Shown: positions 1-8,776, counted from the stretch's first letter. The stretch is DNA of 19,314 nt from an uncultured bacterium (GCA_903896585.1 CAITYI010000018.1:1-19314); one strand, 5' to 3'. The notes: generated by a model not told the origin, from the letters alone. Translations and numbers: made by a program.

Positions 1-1544
1 AGATCTGATGCAATTTGCACAAATGTCCGCACCATTGCCCCGGTTCCCCCCTTGGGGGTGTATCCGTAAGCGGCGGCATCGTTATAGGCAGGTCCGGCTA
101 CGTCAATATGCACCCAGGGCTGGGAATCGGGAATGAATTCTTGTAGGAATACGCCGGCTGACAGCATGCCTCCCATGCCATCGCCGATATTGGCAATATC
201 GGCGGTGTCGGAATTCAGGGTTTCTCGAAGGTCAGTGGGCAGTGGCATTGGCCAGGCTTCCTCACCTACGGAGGTGGCGGTTGCTACCACCTGTTCCCGC
301 GATGCATCTTGGTTACTCATGACCCCTGCTATCCGCCTTCCGAGGGCAATTCGCTGAGCGCCGGTGAGGGTTGCCACATCAATAATGAGATCAGGTTGCT
401 CAGCCACAGACATACCAAGTGCATCGGCAAGGACCAGCCGTCCTTCGGCATCTGTGTTGAGAACCTCCACCGTGGTGCCATCGAATGTCGTGAGGACATC
501 GCCCGGTCGCTGGGCAGTGCCGCTGGGCATATTTTCAGCAACGGCGATCCAGCCGGTGACCTTAACTTTCAAGCCAAGGGTTGCAATAGCTTGCATCGCC
601 CCAACAACAGACGCTGCGCCTGACATATCTGCCTTCATCTCGTGCATCTTGGCGGCGGGTTTAATGGAGATGCCGCCGGTGTCGAAAGTGATTCCCTTAC
701 CCACAAGGGACAGATGCGCGGTGGCACCTTTCGGCGCATAAGTCATTTTGACCAATCGTGGTGGGCGCGATGACCCAAGTCCAACACCGAGAATGCCCCC
801 ACACCCATCTGCTCTGAGTGCTTTTTCATCCCAGATTTTAACCACTACGGGAAGTCCGCTGAGGGCGGATTTGGCTCGCTCGGCTAATTCAGCCGGTGGT
901 AAATCATTGGGCGGGGTGTTGATTAAATCCCGAGCCAAATAAATTGCGTTAACAAGTGTGGCAGCATCTTTTACGGCAGTCCTGTACTCGGCTGTGATGG
1001 GAATTGGCAGTGACAAAATAAATTTGGAGGGCAGATTCTTTGATGCACCGGTGGACTTGGTGCGGTACCCATTAAATGAGTAGGCCGCCAACCCCACTGC
1101 CATAACTGTCGCATAAATATGTTCGGGCGCATGACTTGACGAAATTGCAACTTTGTTTTTACCGGTAAGTGAACGAATTCCATTTCCTAAAGACCTGCGG
1201 AAGTCCTCTAGGTCAAATTGCTTTCGGAAGTCACCCAGCCCCACCGCAACAACGATTGGAGCTTTAACACCGACCACGCCAGAAAGGGTGATGACTTCAC
1301 CACTTTTACCGGTTCCGCCGAGAGCGGCAATGTCCAACTGAATGCGTTTGACTTGAGCCGGTGTGAAGCCGTGGGCAACCAGTTCAACCCCTTTGCCCTT
1401 CGCCGGTGCCATGTTGACCAATAACACATCAGCGGGAATTTCTCGGGGCTTTTCTGTTGTCAAAGTAAAAGCCGGAAAATTTGCTAGTGAACGTAGTCTC
1501 ACTTGTGGAGATTTAGAATTTGTCACAGATTTAGAAGTTGGCAT
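1..1544 (-). CDS. pepA: Leucyl aminopeptidase (M17 family), C-terminus cut by window edge
   Basis: Cytosolic two-metal aminopeptidase that removes N-terminal residues from peptides. It was read on the minus strand as one open frame from ATG at 1542-1544 to the left edge, 514 codons. The M17 metal-site signatures are present: a GKGITFDTGGISIKP block near residues 302-316, MKADMSG near 323-329 and NTDAEGRL at about 363-370. Aligned to E. coli PepA without gaps in this core, these supply the Lys, three Asp and Glu that bind the two metals. The last visible residues (GYTPKGGTGAMVRTF...) match the extreme C-terminus of the family, so only a few residues are missing. An in-frame stop lies 12 nt upstream of the ATG, which excludes a longer start. 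GGAG sits only 1 nt before the ATG, so the start could be a slightly later GTG. The gene diverges from gcvT with about 35 bp between starts. Confidence 0.95.
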   Translation of the reverse strand, partial: MPTSKSVTNSKSPQVRLRSLANFPAFTLTTEKPREIPADVLLVNMAPAKGKGVELVAHGFTPAQVKRIQLDIAALGGTGKSGEVITLSGVVGVKAPIVVAVGLGDFRKQFDLEDFRRSLGNGIRSLTGKNKVAISSSHAPEHIYATVMAVGLAAYSFNGYRTKSTGASKNLPSKFILSLPIPITAEYRTAVKDAATLVNAIYLARDLINTPPNDLPPAELAERAKSALSGLPVVVKIWDEKALRADGCGGILGVGLGSSRPPRLVKMTYAPKGATAHLSLVGKGITFDTGGISIKPAAKMHEMKADMSGAASVVGAMQAIATLGLKVKVTGWIAVAENMPSGTAQRPGDVLTTFDGTTVEVLNTDAEGRLVLADALGMSVAEQPDLIIDVATLTGAQRIALGRRIAGVMSNQDASREQVVATATSVGEEAWPMPLPTDLRETLNSDTADIANIGDGMGGMLSAGVFLQEFIPDSQPWVHIDVAGPAYNDAAAYGYTPKGGTGAMVRTFVQIASD

Positions 1545-1579
1545 GCTCCAAATCTAATCATGTGTCTAAAGTTGTCGGT

Positions 1580-2686
1580 ATGGCACTTGACCTTCGTCAC
1601 ACCCCGTTATTCCAGGCGCATCAGTCACTTGGTGCCAAATGTTCGGATTTTGGCGGTTGGGAGATGCCCATCGAGTATCTGGGGGCTGTTGCCGAGCAAC
1701 AAGCGGTGCGAACGGCTGTGGGTATTTTCGATGTTTCCCACATGGGCAAGCTCCGCATCACCGGTCCCGGAGCGGTCGCCGCACTCAATGAAATCGTCAC
1801 AAGTGACCTTGGCAAAATTACATCAGGACAAGCGCAGTACTCCATGTTGTGTAACGACAATGGGGGAGTAATCGATGATTTTATTATTTACCGATACTCT
1901 GATGATGACCTCTTTGTTATTCCAAATGCGACGAACGCTGGCAGCGTGGCAGATACACTCACTCGAAGCTTGCCGAAAAACATCGCGGTTGTAAATCAAC
2001 ATCTGGATTTCGGGATCATTGCTATTCAGGGCCCAAAGTCACCGCAGGTTCTCCAACAACTTGGTATACCGACAGAGCTCGACTACATGAGTTTTGTCAC
2101 TTCTGAATTCCAGGGATCAGAGATCATGGTGTGTCGCACCGGCTATACCGGTGAGCTTGGCTACGAAATCGTTGTGCCAACTGAAATTCTGGTTGAACTC
2201 TGGGGTGCGCTCCTTGAAGCAGCTCAGCCGCTGGGTGGTTTACCCGCAGGCTTGGGTGCCCGAGATATTTTGCGCACTGAAATGGGTTATCCCCTACACG
2301 GACAGGATATTTCCCCAGATATAACTCCGGTCGAAGCTTTGCTCGCTTGGTCGGTAGGTTGGGCAAAGCCCGAATTTCAAGGCAGAGAGTCACTCATGGC
2401 AATGCGGGAGACGGGGATACCACGCAAGCGAGTGGCATTGAAAGTTATTGGTAAAGGAATCCCGCGAGCCCACATGCAGGTTTTTTCCGACCCCGAACTC
2501 ACCAATCAGGTGGGTGAAATAACCAGCGGCACTTATTCGCCCACTCTTAAAAGCGGCATTGCACTCGCTCTCGTCGAATCACCAGCGCTCGAATCTGATC
2601 CCATCGGCTTCTATGTGGATGCACGGGGTAAGTGCTTGGAATGTGAACGAACTTCATTGCCATTTGTGTCGGTTAGTCCTCGATAA
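1580..2686 (+). CDS. gcvT: Glycine cleavage system T protein (aminomethyltransferase)
   Basis: GcvT transfers the methylene group from the aminomethyl-lipoyl arm of protein H to tetrahydrofolate, releasing ammonia, in the glycine cleavage complex. The protein from ATG 1580 is 368 aa, the usual length (E. coli 364). It opens with RHTPLFQAHQSLGAK and FGGWEMPIEY, and has FDVSHMGK, the NDNGGVIDDFIIYR block with the catalytic Asp near residue 99, RTGYTGELGYEI, and GARDILRTEMGYPLHG. Upstream in-frame GTG (1562) and TTG (1538) codons are possible starts, but TTG 1538 lies inside pepA. No gcvH or gcvP is in the window. The 3' end overlaps the convergent CobT-like gene by 14 bp. Confidence 0.95.
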   Translation: MALDLRHTPLFQAHQSLGAKCSDFGGWEMPIEYLGAVAEQQAVRTAVGIFDVSHMGKLRITGPGAVAALNEIVTSDLGKITSGQAQYSMLCNDNGGVIDDFIIYRYSDDDLFVIPNATNAGSVADTLTRSLPKNIAVVNQHLDFGIIAIQGPKSPQVLQQLGIPTELDYMSFVTSEFQGSEIMVCRTGYTGELGYEIVVPTEILVELWGALLEAAQPLGGLPAGLGARDILRTEMGYPLHGQDISPDITPVEALLAWSVGWAKPEFQGRESLMAMRETGIPRKRVALKVIGKGIPRAHMQVFSDPELTNQVGEITSGTYSPTLKSGIALALVESPALESDPIGFYVDARGKCLECERTSLPFVSVSPR

Positions 2687-3419
2687 AACTTTGGAGCAAC
2701 TGGGCACTGATTTGTGCGCCTATTCCGGTGTGGTCGGTGAGATTCAAATCTAGACCCGCTGGAATCCCAAGGCGATCAACAGAGCTAGTAATAGCAGGAT
2801 CGAGGGAGGTCGAACCGTGGCGCCACCAATTACTCGCCTTCATGGTGAGCCGCTGGACAATAAGTGCCGCTGCAAGGTGTGTCGAGTTTCCCGTAATTAC
2901 CGGGGTTCTGCGAGCACTCGCCGTGAGAAGAACACCTGCTGCAAAGTCAACCGTGGGATCGAGTTCGGCAAGCAGAAGTGGCTCGCCCCTTATTGCCATG
3001 TGTCTGTGCATGAGGTCTCTGATTTCCGCAATCGATCGCATTGCGAACTGATCGGTTGTGCCTTGATCTTGAAAATAAATTGAAAAGGCATCTTTGCGGC
3101 AGAGTAACCCAATGATGGCCCGAACTTCGGGTGAGCAGTAATTATGAGACGAAATGAGAATCAGCAGATTTGCGCCGGAATCAATGGCGGTGTTCGCGGT
3201 GTTGCAGCCAGACTCAAAGTTATCGCCATGAGTCGTGTCAATGGTGGTCATGCTGAGATCAATTGACACTCGTTCCTGCCACCAGATTCCTAGTTCGGCT
3301 AATGCGCCGGTAATAACAGGTGGGAGCGGATCTATCGCGAGTGGCACGAAAGGTTCTACCCGTTCGGTCAGAGAGTCGACAAATGCCCCTTTCGATTCAG
3401 GGGGCTGATCGCTGCTCAC
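2673..3419 (-). CDS. Degenerate CobT-like protein (nicotinate-nucleotide:DMB phosphoribosyltransferase homologue)
   Basis: The 248-aa product resembles the C-terminal two thirds of CobT, the enzyme that activates the lower ligand 5,6-dimethylbenzimidazole for cobalamin assembly (usual length about 350 aa). Matching stretches include AIDSGANLLIL, ASARRTPVITGN with a following AAALIVQRL, and WWRHGSTSLDPA. The family's GEMGIGNTT motif reads ISSHNYCSP (90-97), the GRGTG..D...K segment reads FQDQGTTDQFAMRS, and the catalytic GEGTGA reads TDHTGIG (228-234). The glutamates and lysine used by Salmonella CobT therefore appear absent. The N-terminal substrate-binding segment is also missing. GTG start 24 nt after the S-subunit stop makes it the last gene of the cobalamin-riboswitch operon. 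It may be a relic, or a protein that binds corrinoid or benzimidazole without catalysis. CobT ancestry is likely; present function is unknown. Confidence 0.75.
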   Translation of the reverse strand: MSSDQPPESKGAFVDSLTERVEPFVPLAIDPLPPVITGALAELGIWWQERVSIDLSMTTIDTTHGDNFESGCNTANTAIDSGANLLILISSHNYCSPEVRAIIGLLCRKDAFSIYFQDQGTTDQFAMRSIAEIRDLMHRHMAIRGEPLLLAELDPTVDFAAGVLLTASARRTPVITGNSTHLAAALIVQRLTMKASNWWRHGSTSLDPAITSSVDRLGIPAGLDLNLTDHTGIGAQISAQLLQSFIED

Positions 3420-3442
3420 ACCAACAGAATAGTCAGTTGGTA

Positions 3443-4282
3443 TTACCGGCGGTACTGTTCCGCCTGACCTGTAGGAAGAGTTGCTGTGATGTGATTTTCA
3501 AAAGTAACGGGTGCCCCAAATGCAGCCTTACGCGAAGCTCTGCGCAGGAGAAATAAAATTGGTCTACCCGCAATGACAATCAAGAGGGTCGTGAGAAGGG
3601 CTCGAGGCAGGTCAAAGCCGAGTGATGTTGCGATATTGAAGCGCATCCACGCAATCAGGTTTTCACTCAGTCCCGCTCCGGGTACAAATGCAATTTGCTC
3701 TGGCAGGTTGAGTGAAAAGGGCCAGAACCACAAATTGAGAACAAATCCGAACGCAATGGTTGCACCAATCGCGTAACCGCACAGAATCAGGATTTCCTTG
3801 CGCCCAGAAGCGCGAGGGAGTAATCCAGCGCCGAGTCCAACCCAAGCCGCTGCGAGCATTTGGAACGGTAGCCAGGGACCAACGCCGCCGGTAAACAAGG
3901 CCGAAACCAAAAGAGATAAGGCGCCCAAGACAAATCCGAAGCCCGGACCGAGTGCTCGGCCGGCCAGGATCAAAATCACCCAGATGGGCTCGATTCCGCC
4001 AAGGCCCGCCCCCAGTGGCCGCAGGGCAGCAATCACCGCCGCTAGCACCCCGAGGAGTGCAACAGACTTTGAGTCCATACCGCCGTCGGATAGTTGGGCC
4101 AAGACCACAATCAGTAACAAAGGAATGATCACGGCGAAAATTAATGGTGCATCGGTGGAGTGGGCCATGACAAATGAATCCGATGGCGCAAAAAATGGCC
4201 ACATAAAGCTGACGATTCCAATAAGGGTAATCCCACCAATTGCGATCGCTGATTTTTTCCCTAAGGGAATTGCGTTGTTCAC
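3443..4282 (-). CDS. ECF transporter substrate-binding (S) subunit, probable cobalamin/corrinoid specificity
   Basis: Integral membrane subunit that binds the vitamin and docks on EcfT in an energy-coupling-factor ABC importer. The 279-aa protein has about six hydrophobic segments and the S-component style loop GGVGPWLPFQMLAAAWVG near residues 132-149. It also has RPLGAGLGGIEPIWVILILAG, typical of larger actinobacterial ECF S proteins. The GTG start overlaps the EcfA stop (GTGA), so translation is probably coupled. Substrate is inferred from context, not from the S sequence itself: the operon leader is a cobalamin riboswitch, secreted transcobalamin-like proteins lie upstream and a CobT relative lies downstream. 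Another corrinoid or a B12 lower-ligand precursor cannot be excluded. The tail after about residue 245 is hydrophilic. Confidence 0.85.
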   Translation of the reverse strand: MNNAIPLGKKSAIAIGGITLIGIVSFMWPFFAPSDSFVMAHSTDAPLIFAVIIPLLLIVVLAQLSDGGMDSKSVALLGVLAAVIAALRPLGAGLGGIEPIWVILILAGRALGPGFGFVLGALSLLVSALFTGGVGPWLPFQMLAAAWVGLGAGLLPRASGRKEILILCGYAIGATIAFGFVLNLWFWPFSLNLPEQIAFVPGAGLSENLIAWMRFNIATSLGFDLPRALLTTLLIVIAGRPILFLLRRASRKAAFGAPVTFENHITATLPTGQAEQYRR

Positions 4283-5916
4283 GGTGTTTCAGCTCGTCCA
4301 CGATTGTTTAAGGCCCTCTCCACCTGGTGGACCGTTAGCCACTGTTGGGGGGCGAGAATCTTGGCAACTTGGGGGGCGAACATCGGCGATCCGGTTATCA
4401 CGGTTCCGGTGGATCCGTCGGCTACAATTTCTGAGTCACCCAGCATGATCACCCGGGTGGCCAGGTCGGCCACGAGTTCCACGTCATGTGTTGCCATCAC
4501 GACACAGTGTCCAGTTTCCCCCAGGCCACGGAGAATGTCGGCAAGTTTGCCTTTGGTCGGATAGTCCAATCCGCGGGTCGGTTCGTCTAGGAGTAAAAGT
4601 GGTGGCTTAGCGGCGACCACAATGCACAGAGCAAGAATCAACTGCTGCCCTTCAGACAGATCTCGAGGGTGCGTTGAATCAATAATTTCTGGTGCCATCA
4701 GGGCAAGGAGCGCTCGGGTGGAACCGGCTTCGCAACCGGCATCGGAATCAGAATTTCGGCATTCCAATGCAACGCTTTGTGCCTCAAAGAGGTCACTGGG
4801 CTCCTGGGGAACTAGACCAACATGGTGAATCAGTTCGCGAGCAGGCATCTTTGCCGGGTTAATCTCGTTGATGCGCACAGTGCCAACACTTGGATTATGA
4901 AGCCCAATGAGCGCTCGAAGAAGTGTTGACTTTCCGGAACCATTTCGCCCCATGAGCGCAATGATTTCCCCAGCATTGGCATCAATGGAAATATCCCGAA
5001 GAACTGTCCTTTGGCCGTATCCGACATCCAGATCCCGCACCCGAGCAATCAATGGTGTTGAGTCCGGAACGACTCGTAAATGAGGGCGTTGTCCGGCGAG
5101 GCTGCTGCGCAATGGCCCTGCAGATCGCCGGGCATCTCGGATAGAAACAGGTAATGGATTCCATCCGGCGAGTCGACCCAAGTGAATCACCGGAGGAGCA
5201 ATCGGTGAATTCTCCATGATCGAACTTGGTGTGCCATTGTCAATTCGACCGTGTTCCATCATGAGAATCGAATCCGCGTACTGAACAACGCGTTCAAGTC
5301 GGTGTTCAGCCATGACGACAGTGACACCAAGGTCGTGAACAAGTCGATGTAAAGCCGCCAATACCTCTTCGGCGGCGCCCGGATCCAGCGCAGATGTTGG
5401 TTCGTCCAGAACTAATACTTCGGGATGGGCGGTGAGAACCGAACCAATTGCCACGCGCTGTTGCTGGCCTCCGCTTAACGAACGTAATGGCCTGTTTCGT
5501 AAATCCGCCAGGCCAAGTAGATCAAGAGTCTCCTCAACACGGCGACGCATTGTTTGCGGATCTATGCCAAGACTCTCCATGGAGTAGGCAAGTTCATCTT
5601 CCACTAAATCAGTGACAAAACCTGTTAACGGGTCCTGCGGCACAAAACCCACAAGATCCGCCAGTTCTCGGGGAGCGAAATCTTGAGTGTTCCGGCCGTT
5701 TATGGAAACCCGCCCATTGAGGTAGCCACCTGAAAAATGTGGAACGAGTCCATTAATAGATCGGAGAAAAGTGGTTTTCCCGCTGCCGGTTGCACCCACG
5801 AGTAGTGCCAACTCTCCAGCCGCTATCTCTAGGGAAATGTCTTTGAGTACCGGTTCCTGTGCGTCCGAGGAATTCAGTTGAGGGTATGTGAACGTGACGT
5901 GATCAAAAGTGATCAT
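4279..5916 (-). CDS. ecfA: ECF transporter ATPase, two fused ATP-binding domains
   Basis: Cytoplasmic motor of the ECF importer, with both ATPase halves (EcfA1 plus EcfA2) in one 545-aa chain. Half 1 has Walker A GATGSGKT at 41-48, signature LSGGQQQRV near 145 and Walker B LVLDEPTSALDP near 165, followed by an H-loop MAEHRLERV. Half 2 has Walker A GRNGSGKST near 325, a shortened signature DLSEGQQLILAL near 415 and Walker B LLLLDEPTRGLDY near 440, with ATHDVEL as H-loop. A linker of about 60 residues, rich in Arg, Ser and Pro, separates the halves. The ATG overlaps the EcfT stop as ATGA, and its own stop overlaps the next gene's GTG. A fused pair such as this is common in actinobacterial ECF cassettes. 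Half 2's LSEGQ rather than LSGGQ suggests asymmetric ATP sites. Confidence 0.95.
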   Translation of the reverse strand: MITFDHVTFTYPQLNSSDAQEPVLKDISLEIAAGELALLVGATGSGKTTFLRSINGLVPHFSGGYLNGRVSINGRNTQDFAPRELADLVGFVPQDPLTGFVTDLVEDELAYSMESLGIDPQTMRRRVEETLDLLGLADLRNRPLRSLSGGQQQRVAIGSVLTAHPEVLVLDEPTSALDPGAAEEVLAALHRLVHDLGVTVVMAEHRLERVVQYADSILMMEHGRIDNGTPSSIMENSPIAPPVIHLGRLAGWNPLPVSIRDARRSAGPLRSSLAGQRPHLRVVPDSTPLIARVRDLDVGYGQRTVLRDISIDANAGEIIALMGRNGSGKSTLLRALIGLHNPSVGTVRINEINPAKMPARELIHHVGLVPQEPSDLFEAQSVALECRNSDSDAGCEAGSTRALLALMAPEIIDSTHPRDLSEGQQLILALCIVVAAKPPLLLLDEPTRGLDYPTKGKLADILRGLGETGHCVVMATHDVELVADLATRVIMLGDSEIVADGSTGTVITGSPMFAPQVAKILAPQQWLTVHQVERALNNRGRAETP

Positions 5917-7046
5917 GTGCCGGCACCAACTTTCTGTGAATCATTGATTGAGCCCAATGTGGAAGGTGGGGGAGGACTGGTGAATGCGGGGGTAAGTGAA
6001 ATAGCAAATGCGACTAAGCCCCATAGCGGCAAACTCGGCCATTGATTCAGGGCCGGGTGAAGTTGACTCCAGAAAGACAGGTCGGTTTCCGCCCTGATGT
6101 CTGCCCAGAGGTAAATGCCAAGAGTCAGGACCCCCGCTGCGGATACAAGGAACTCAGGAAGTGTCCAAGCATCTGGTCGGTACACCGTTCTCGTCCGATT
6201 GTGGCCCGAGTGCCACATGGCAAAAACAGCGATTCCCACGCCAATGGACAGTGAAGGCAGACCAATAAGCGGATGCGCATCCGAAGTGAAGAGACCGAAT
6301 AGGCCGACAGTAATTAACACGATCGAGCTCAGTAGCAGACCAACGACCAGCCGGCGGGAACGCGATGACTGATTATTCACTCGGCCGTATCCACGCGAAT
6401 CCATGGAGGCCGCCAAATTAATGGAACGATCTAATGCGCCGGCGAGAACTGGAATGGCCAAAGTTGCATACGCTCTAAGTCCAGTATTCCTGCGACCGCG
6501 TAACCGGCGCATATCTCTGATGCGGACTGCGTCCGAGATCAACTGCGGAATAAAGCTGAGGGCTACAACGACACTGACCCCCAATTCATAAAGGGCGGAG
6601 GGAATCGCTTTCAATAGCCGTGAAGGTGATGCGAGCGAGTTTGCTGCACCAATAACTATTGCGATGGTGGCCAGTCGAAGTCCGTCATAGAAAGCGCCGA
6701 GTAGTGACTCCAACATGATTGGCCCGCCAATTCGAAGTCCACTCATCCAGCTGGGTAGGGATATTCCGGGAAGTGAGATCAATAGCTGACTTCCCGTGGC
6801 TGCACCGAAAACAACCTGGAATACCACTCGAATAACAATTATGAATAGCCCGAGTACCAAGAAAAATTCAAAGGACTTACCCCATGGGGCATCGGGTTTG
6901 CGCCGAGCGACCACGATGGCAGCGGCAGTGATGAGGAGCCCGAGGAGAAGCGGATTAGTGACCCGGGTTGCCGCTGCGGCAAGTGATAGCGCCCAAATCC
7001 ACCAAGCAACCGGGTGCAGCCATCGGGTTCGCTGAAAGATGCTCAT
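5913..7046 (-). CDS. ecfT: ECF transporter transmembrane coupling subunit
   Basis: Membrane scaffold linking the S subunit to the ATPase. Five or more hydrophobic helices are visible (for example LLLGLLITAAAIVVA, FFLVLGLFIIVIRVVFQVVF and LRLATIAIVIGAANSLA). A cytoplasmic stretch carries the two EcfT coupling motifs: RDMRRLRG and ASMDSRGYG, the second preceded by an AGALDRSINLA helix. SPSRLLKAIP is the usual CbiQ-type P-loop-facing segment. A C-terminal extension of about 140 residues adds three further hydrophobic segments and ends in a Pro/Ser-rich tail, so the protein is longer than a standard EcfT (about 265 aa). I chose ATG 7044-7046 because it overlaps the upstream stop as ATGA. An in-frame ATG at 7062-7064 would add six residues. 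Confidence 0.93.
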   Translation of the reverse strand: MSIFQRTRWLHPVAWWIWALSLAAAATRVTNPLLLGLLITAAAIVVARRKPDAPWGKSFEFFLVLGLFIIVIRVVFQVVFGAATGSQLLISLPGISLPSWMSGLRIGGPIMLESLLGAFYDGLRLATIAIVIGAANSLASPSRLLKAIPSALYELGVSVVVALSFIPQLISDAVRIRDMRRLRGRRNTGLRAYATLAIPVLAGALDRSINLAASMDSRGYGRVNNQSSRSRRLVVGLLLSSIVLITVGLFGLFTSDAHPLIGLPSLSIGVGIAVFAMWHSGHNRTRTVYRPDAWTLPEFLVSAAGVLTLGIYLWADIRAETDLSFWSQLHPALNQWPSLPLWGLVAFAISLTPAFTSPPPPSTLGSINDSQKVGAGT

Positions 7047-7723
7047 GTCGATCGCTTTCGCCAAAAATAGAATCCGGCAACAGCGATTAGACCGATCACT
7101 GCAGCGGTTCCCAGCGGAGCCAAACTGCCCGTTTCTTCAGGTGTGGCCTCGCTGGTGGACTCGGAAGCAATCACCTGAACCTGTTCTTGAATATCTTGTG
7201 GATCAAATACTGCGGAGCATTCCATGGCGGGATATGAATTTATGGCACATATGAAGCCATTCTCGGTGCGTAATTCGGTCACCGAGTTCAGGAGTTCATA
7301 CCCGTGCGCTCCGATTTCTCCAGTAGCACAAATAAGTTCTAGCCCTGGTGGCGTCTGTCCTTCCGGCGCAATGTCCGAGCTGCCAGAGTCGATCGCGAAT
7401 GCTACGCGTTTTTGTCCCGGTACTTCGGGGAAGCCACTGCAGGCTTTCTCAAAGACGACTGCCGAATCAATACTGGGTGCAACAGATGCAGAGTTCGCAT
7501 CTGTTGCCGCGAACACCCAGCCTTGAACGGAGCCGTCGTCAGGAATGGTGCTTGCGGGTCCAAGTTGTGAATAGACCCACGAATTCTCACTCACGGTCCA
7601 GAAATTCCAAAAGCGATAGGTGCTTGCCTGCGCCGCCCCAGGCATAACAACAAACGCAAAGATCAACGTTAAGAGAACTAACGCAGTGCGTTGTGTCATG
7701 CCAAGGGCGGGCGCAGGGGACAT
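7043..7723 (-). CDS. Secreted, C-terminally membrane-anchored SCO2322-like protein of the B12 operon
   Basis: The 226-aa protein has a signal peptide (hydrophobic 13-30, likely cleavage after AQA near 33). An extracellular domain of about 150 residues follows, then a Ser/Thr/Glu-rich spacer (about 185-200), a single membrane helix (205-221) and a basic end WRKRST. It is therefore predicted to be anchored to the cell surface. The opening YRFWNFW...WVYSQLGPA..PDDGSVQGWVF and the later ICA, ENGFICAINSYP segments match the actinobacterial family I know as SCO2322. Four cysteines in the mature part (95, 132, 159, 169) could make two disulfides. The ATG follows the upstream gene's TAA directly, and its stop overlaps ecfT (ATGA). 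Biochemical role is unknown; context suggests handling of a corrinoid at the cell surface. Confidence 0.82.
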   Translation of the reverse strand: MSPAPALGMTQRTALVLLTLIFAFVVMPGAAQASTYRFWNFWTVSENSWVYSQLGPASTIPDDGSVQGWVFAATDANSASVAPSIDSAVVFEKACSGFPEVPGQKRVAFAIDSGSSDIAPEGQTPPGLELICATGEIGAHGYELLNSVTELRTENGFICAINSYPAMECSAVFDPQDIQEQVQVIASESTSEATPEETGSLAPLGTAAVIGLIAVAGFYFWRKRST

Positions 7724-8776
7724 TTACTTGGTTTCAGACTTCGTAATTTCGGCAATTAGGTTGATGCCGCCGAAATTTTTTGGGTTGGAATCTGTGGCTA
7801 CGCTGACCAGTAGAAGTGAACCCAGGGCACCTGCGTTGGGCACGCCATCTTTCAGAGCCCATTCCCGCGCATTTGCCTTTAAGGCTGCAGTGCCCTTACT
7901 TATTGCCTGTTTAGCAATGGCTTTGCCCGAGAAAGCGACGATGGTGAGTGCTGTATCGCCATAGTCATTTCCATCGTACGGGTAGTAGGTCAATAGTGAG
8001 TCTTGAGTGATCTGTTGCGCGAGGTAACTGCCCATTTTGTCTGTGGCGTTTTTCCCACACTTAGGAATTCCGCTTTTTGCTGGGGGAGAGTAAACCGGAA
8101 TAGATGTGGTAATTCCAAAATACGCCTGAGCAGTTGCCGAATTATTGGCGCCGGGAACAGCAGATTGATAACGGGCGGCTCCTCCGCGAGTGTCACCGCA
8201 TGGTGTGACGAGGGAACCGAGGAATCTCTGTATCTTCATTGCGGTTGACCTACTAGTCCCCATTCCATTCAATGCAGACAAACTCAGTCCACTGGAGTTG
8301 GCATCGGGGGTTCCCCCCGCGTAAGACGGGATCCCGAGTGTGCCATTTGGCTGTGTCTGCGCGATCGAGATGAGCCATTTCGCCGCTTTCTTAGCCGGTG
8401 CCTCCTCGCCAACAGCCGCTAAAGCCATGAGCGCCCAGGCAGTTTGATCCGCCGAGGGGCCGCTGAAGTTCACCGGATCTGAATCGGCGCACGGGACAGC
8501 GGTGTCAGCTCGATACCCCTGGAAGGCCCCGTTGTCGCACTGCTGATCAAGTAACCAATTTACGGCGTTTGGGCTTGGGGCTACCCGGGCCGAAACCAGA
8601 CCCAAAAGCGCCTGGGACTGCAGTTGCACTGATGCATACTCATTTGGTGAGCCAAATAGACCCTTGTTAGTTGTTGATGCTGTCGCGGGTGTTGTAGCGA
8701 AACTGGCAACTAGCGCCAGTGCCCCAATCCCGATCGATATTGAGCGCAATCGCGCTTTCAGGGTGGAACTTTTCAT
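7724..8776 (-). CDS. Secreted alpha/alpha-toroid (prenyltransferase/squalene-cyclase-like) protein, transcobalamin-like
   Basis: First gene behind the cobalamin riboswitch. The 350-aa product has a signal peptide (basic KARLR, hydrophobic 15-30, cleavage near ATTPATAS 27-34). Its repeats are typical of terpenoid-cyclase/prenyltransferase alpha-alpha toroids: AVNWLLDQQCDNGAF near 71-85, PSADQTAWALMALAAVG near 107-123, AAKWLISIAQTQPNGT near 131-146, NSSGLSLSALNGMG near 160-173 and YGDTALTIVAFSGKA near 272-286. No cyclase DXDD acid motif is visible, so a binding role fits better than catalysis. Four cysteines (80, 96, 193, 240) could form disulfides. The fold class is that of the alpha domain of transcobalamin and intrinsic factor. 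ATG 8774-8776 has an AAAGGA ribosome site about 10 nt upstream. B12 binding is inference from fold and context. Confidence 0.85.
   Translation of the reverse strand: MKSSTLKARLRSISIGIGALALVASFATTPATASTTNKGLFGSPNEYASVQLQSQALLGLVSARVAPSPNAVNWLLDQQCDNGAFQGYRADTAVPCADSDPVNFSGPSADQTAWALMALAAVGEEAPAKKAAKWLISIAQTQPNGTLGIPSYAGGTPDANSSGLSLSALNGMGTSRSTAMKIQRFLGSLVTPCGDTRGGAARYQSAVPGANNSATAQAYFGITTSIPVYSPPAKSGIPKCGKNATDKMGSYLAQQITQDSLLTYYPYDGNDYGDTALTIVAFSGKAIAKQAISKGTAALKANAREWALKDGVPNAGALGSLLLVSVATDSNPKNFGGINLIAEITKSETK

Noticed and set aside
364..942. Plus-strand open frames opposite the aminopeptidase
   Set aside because: Shadows of pepA: low complexity, no family likeness, and the minus strand carries intact M17 motifs.
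3798..4448. 216-aa plus-strand open frame
   Set aside because: Antisense to the S-subunit and EcfA genes, proline/serine/alanine-rich shadow composition, no recognisable domain.
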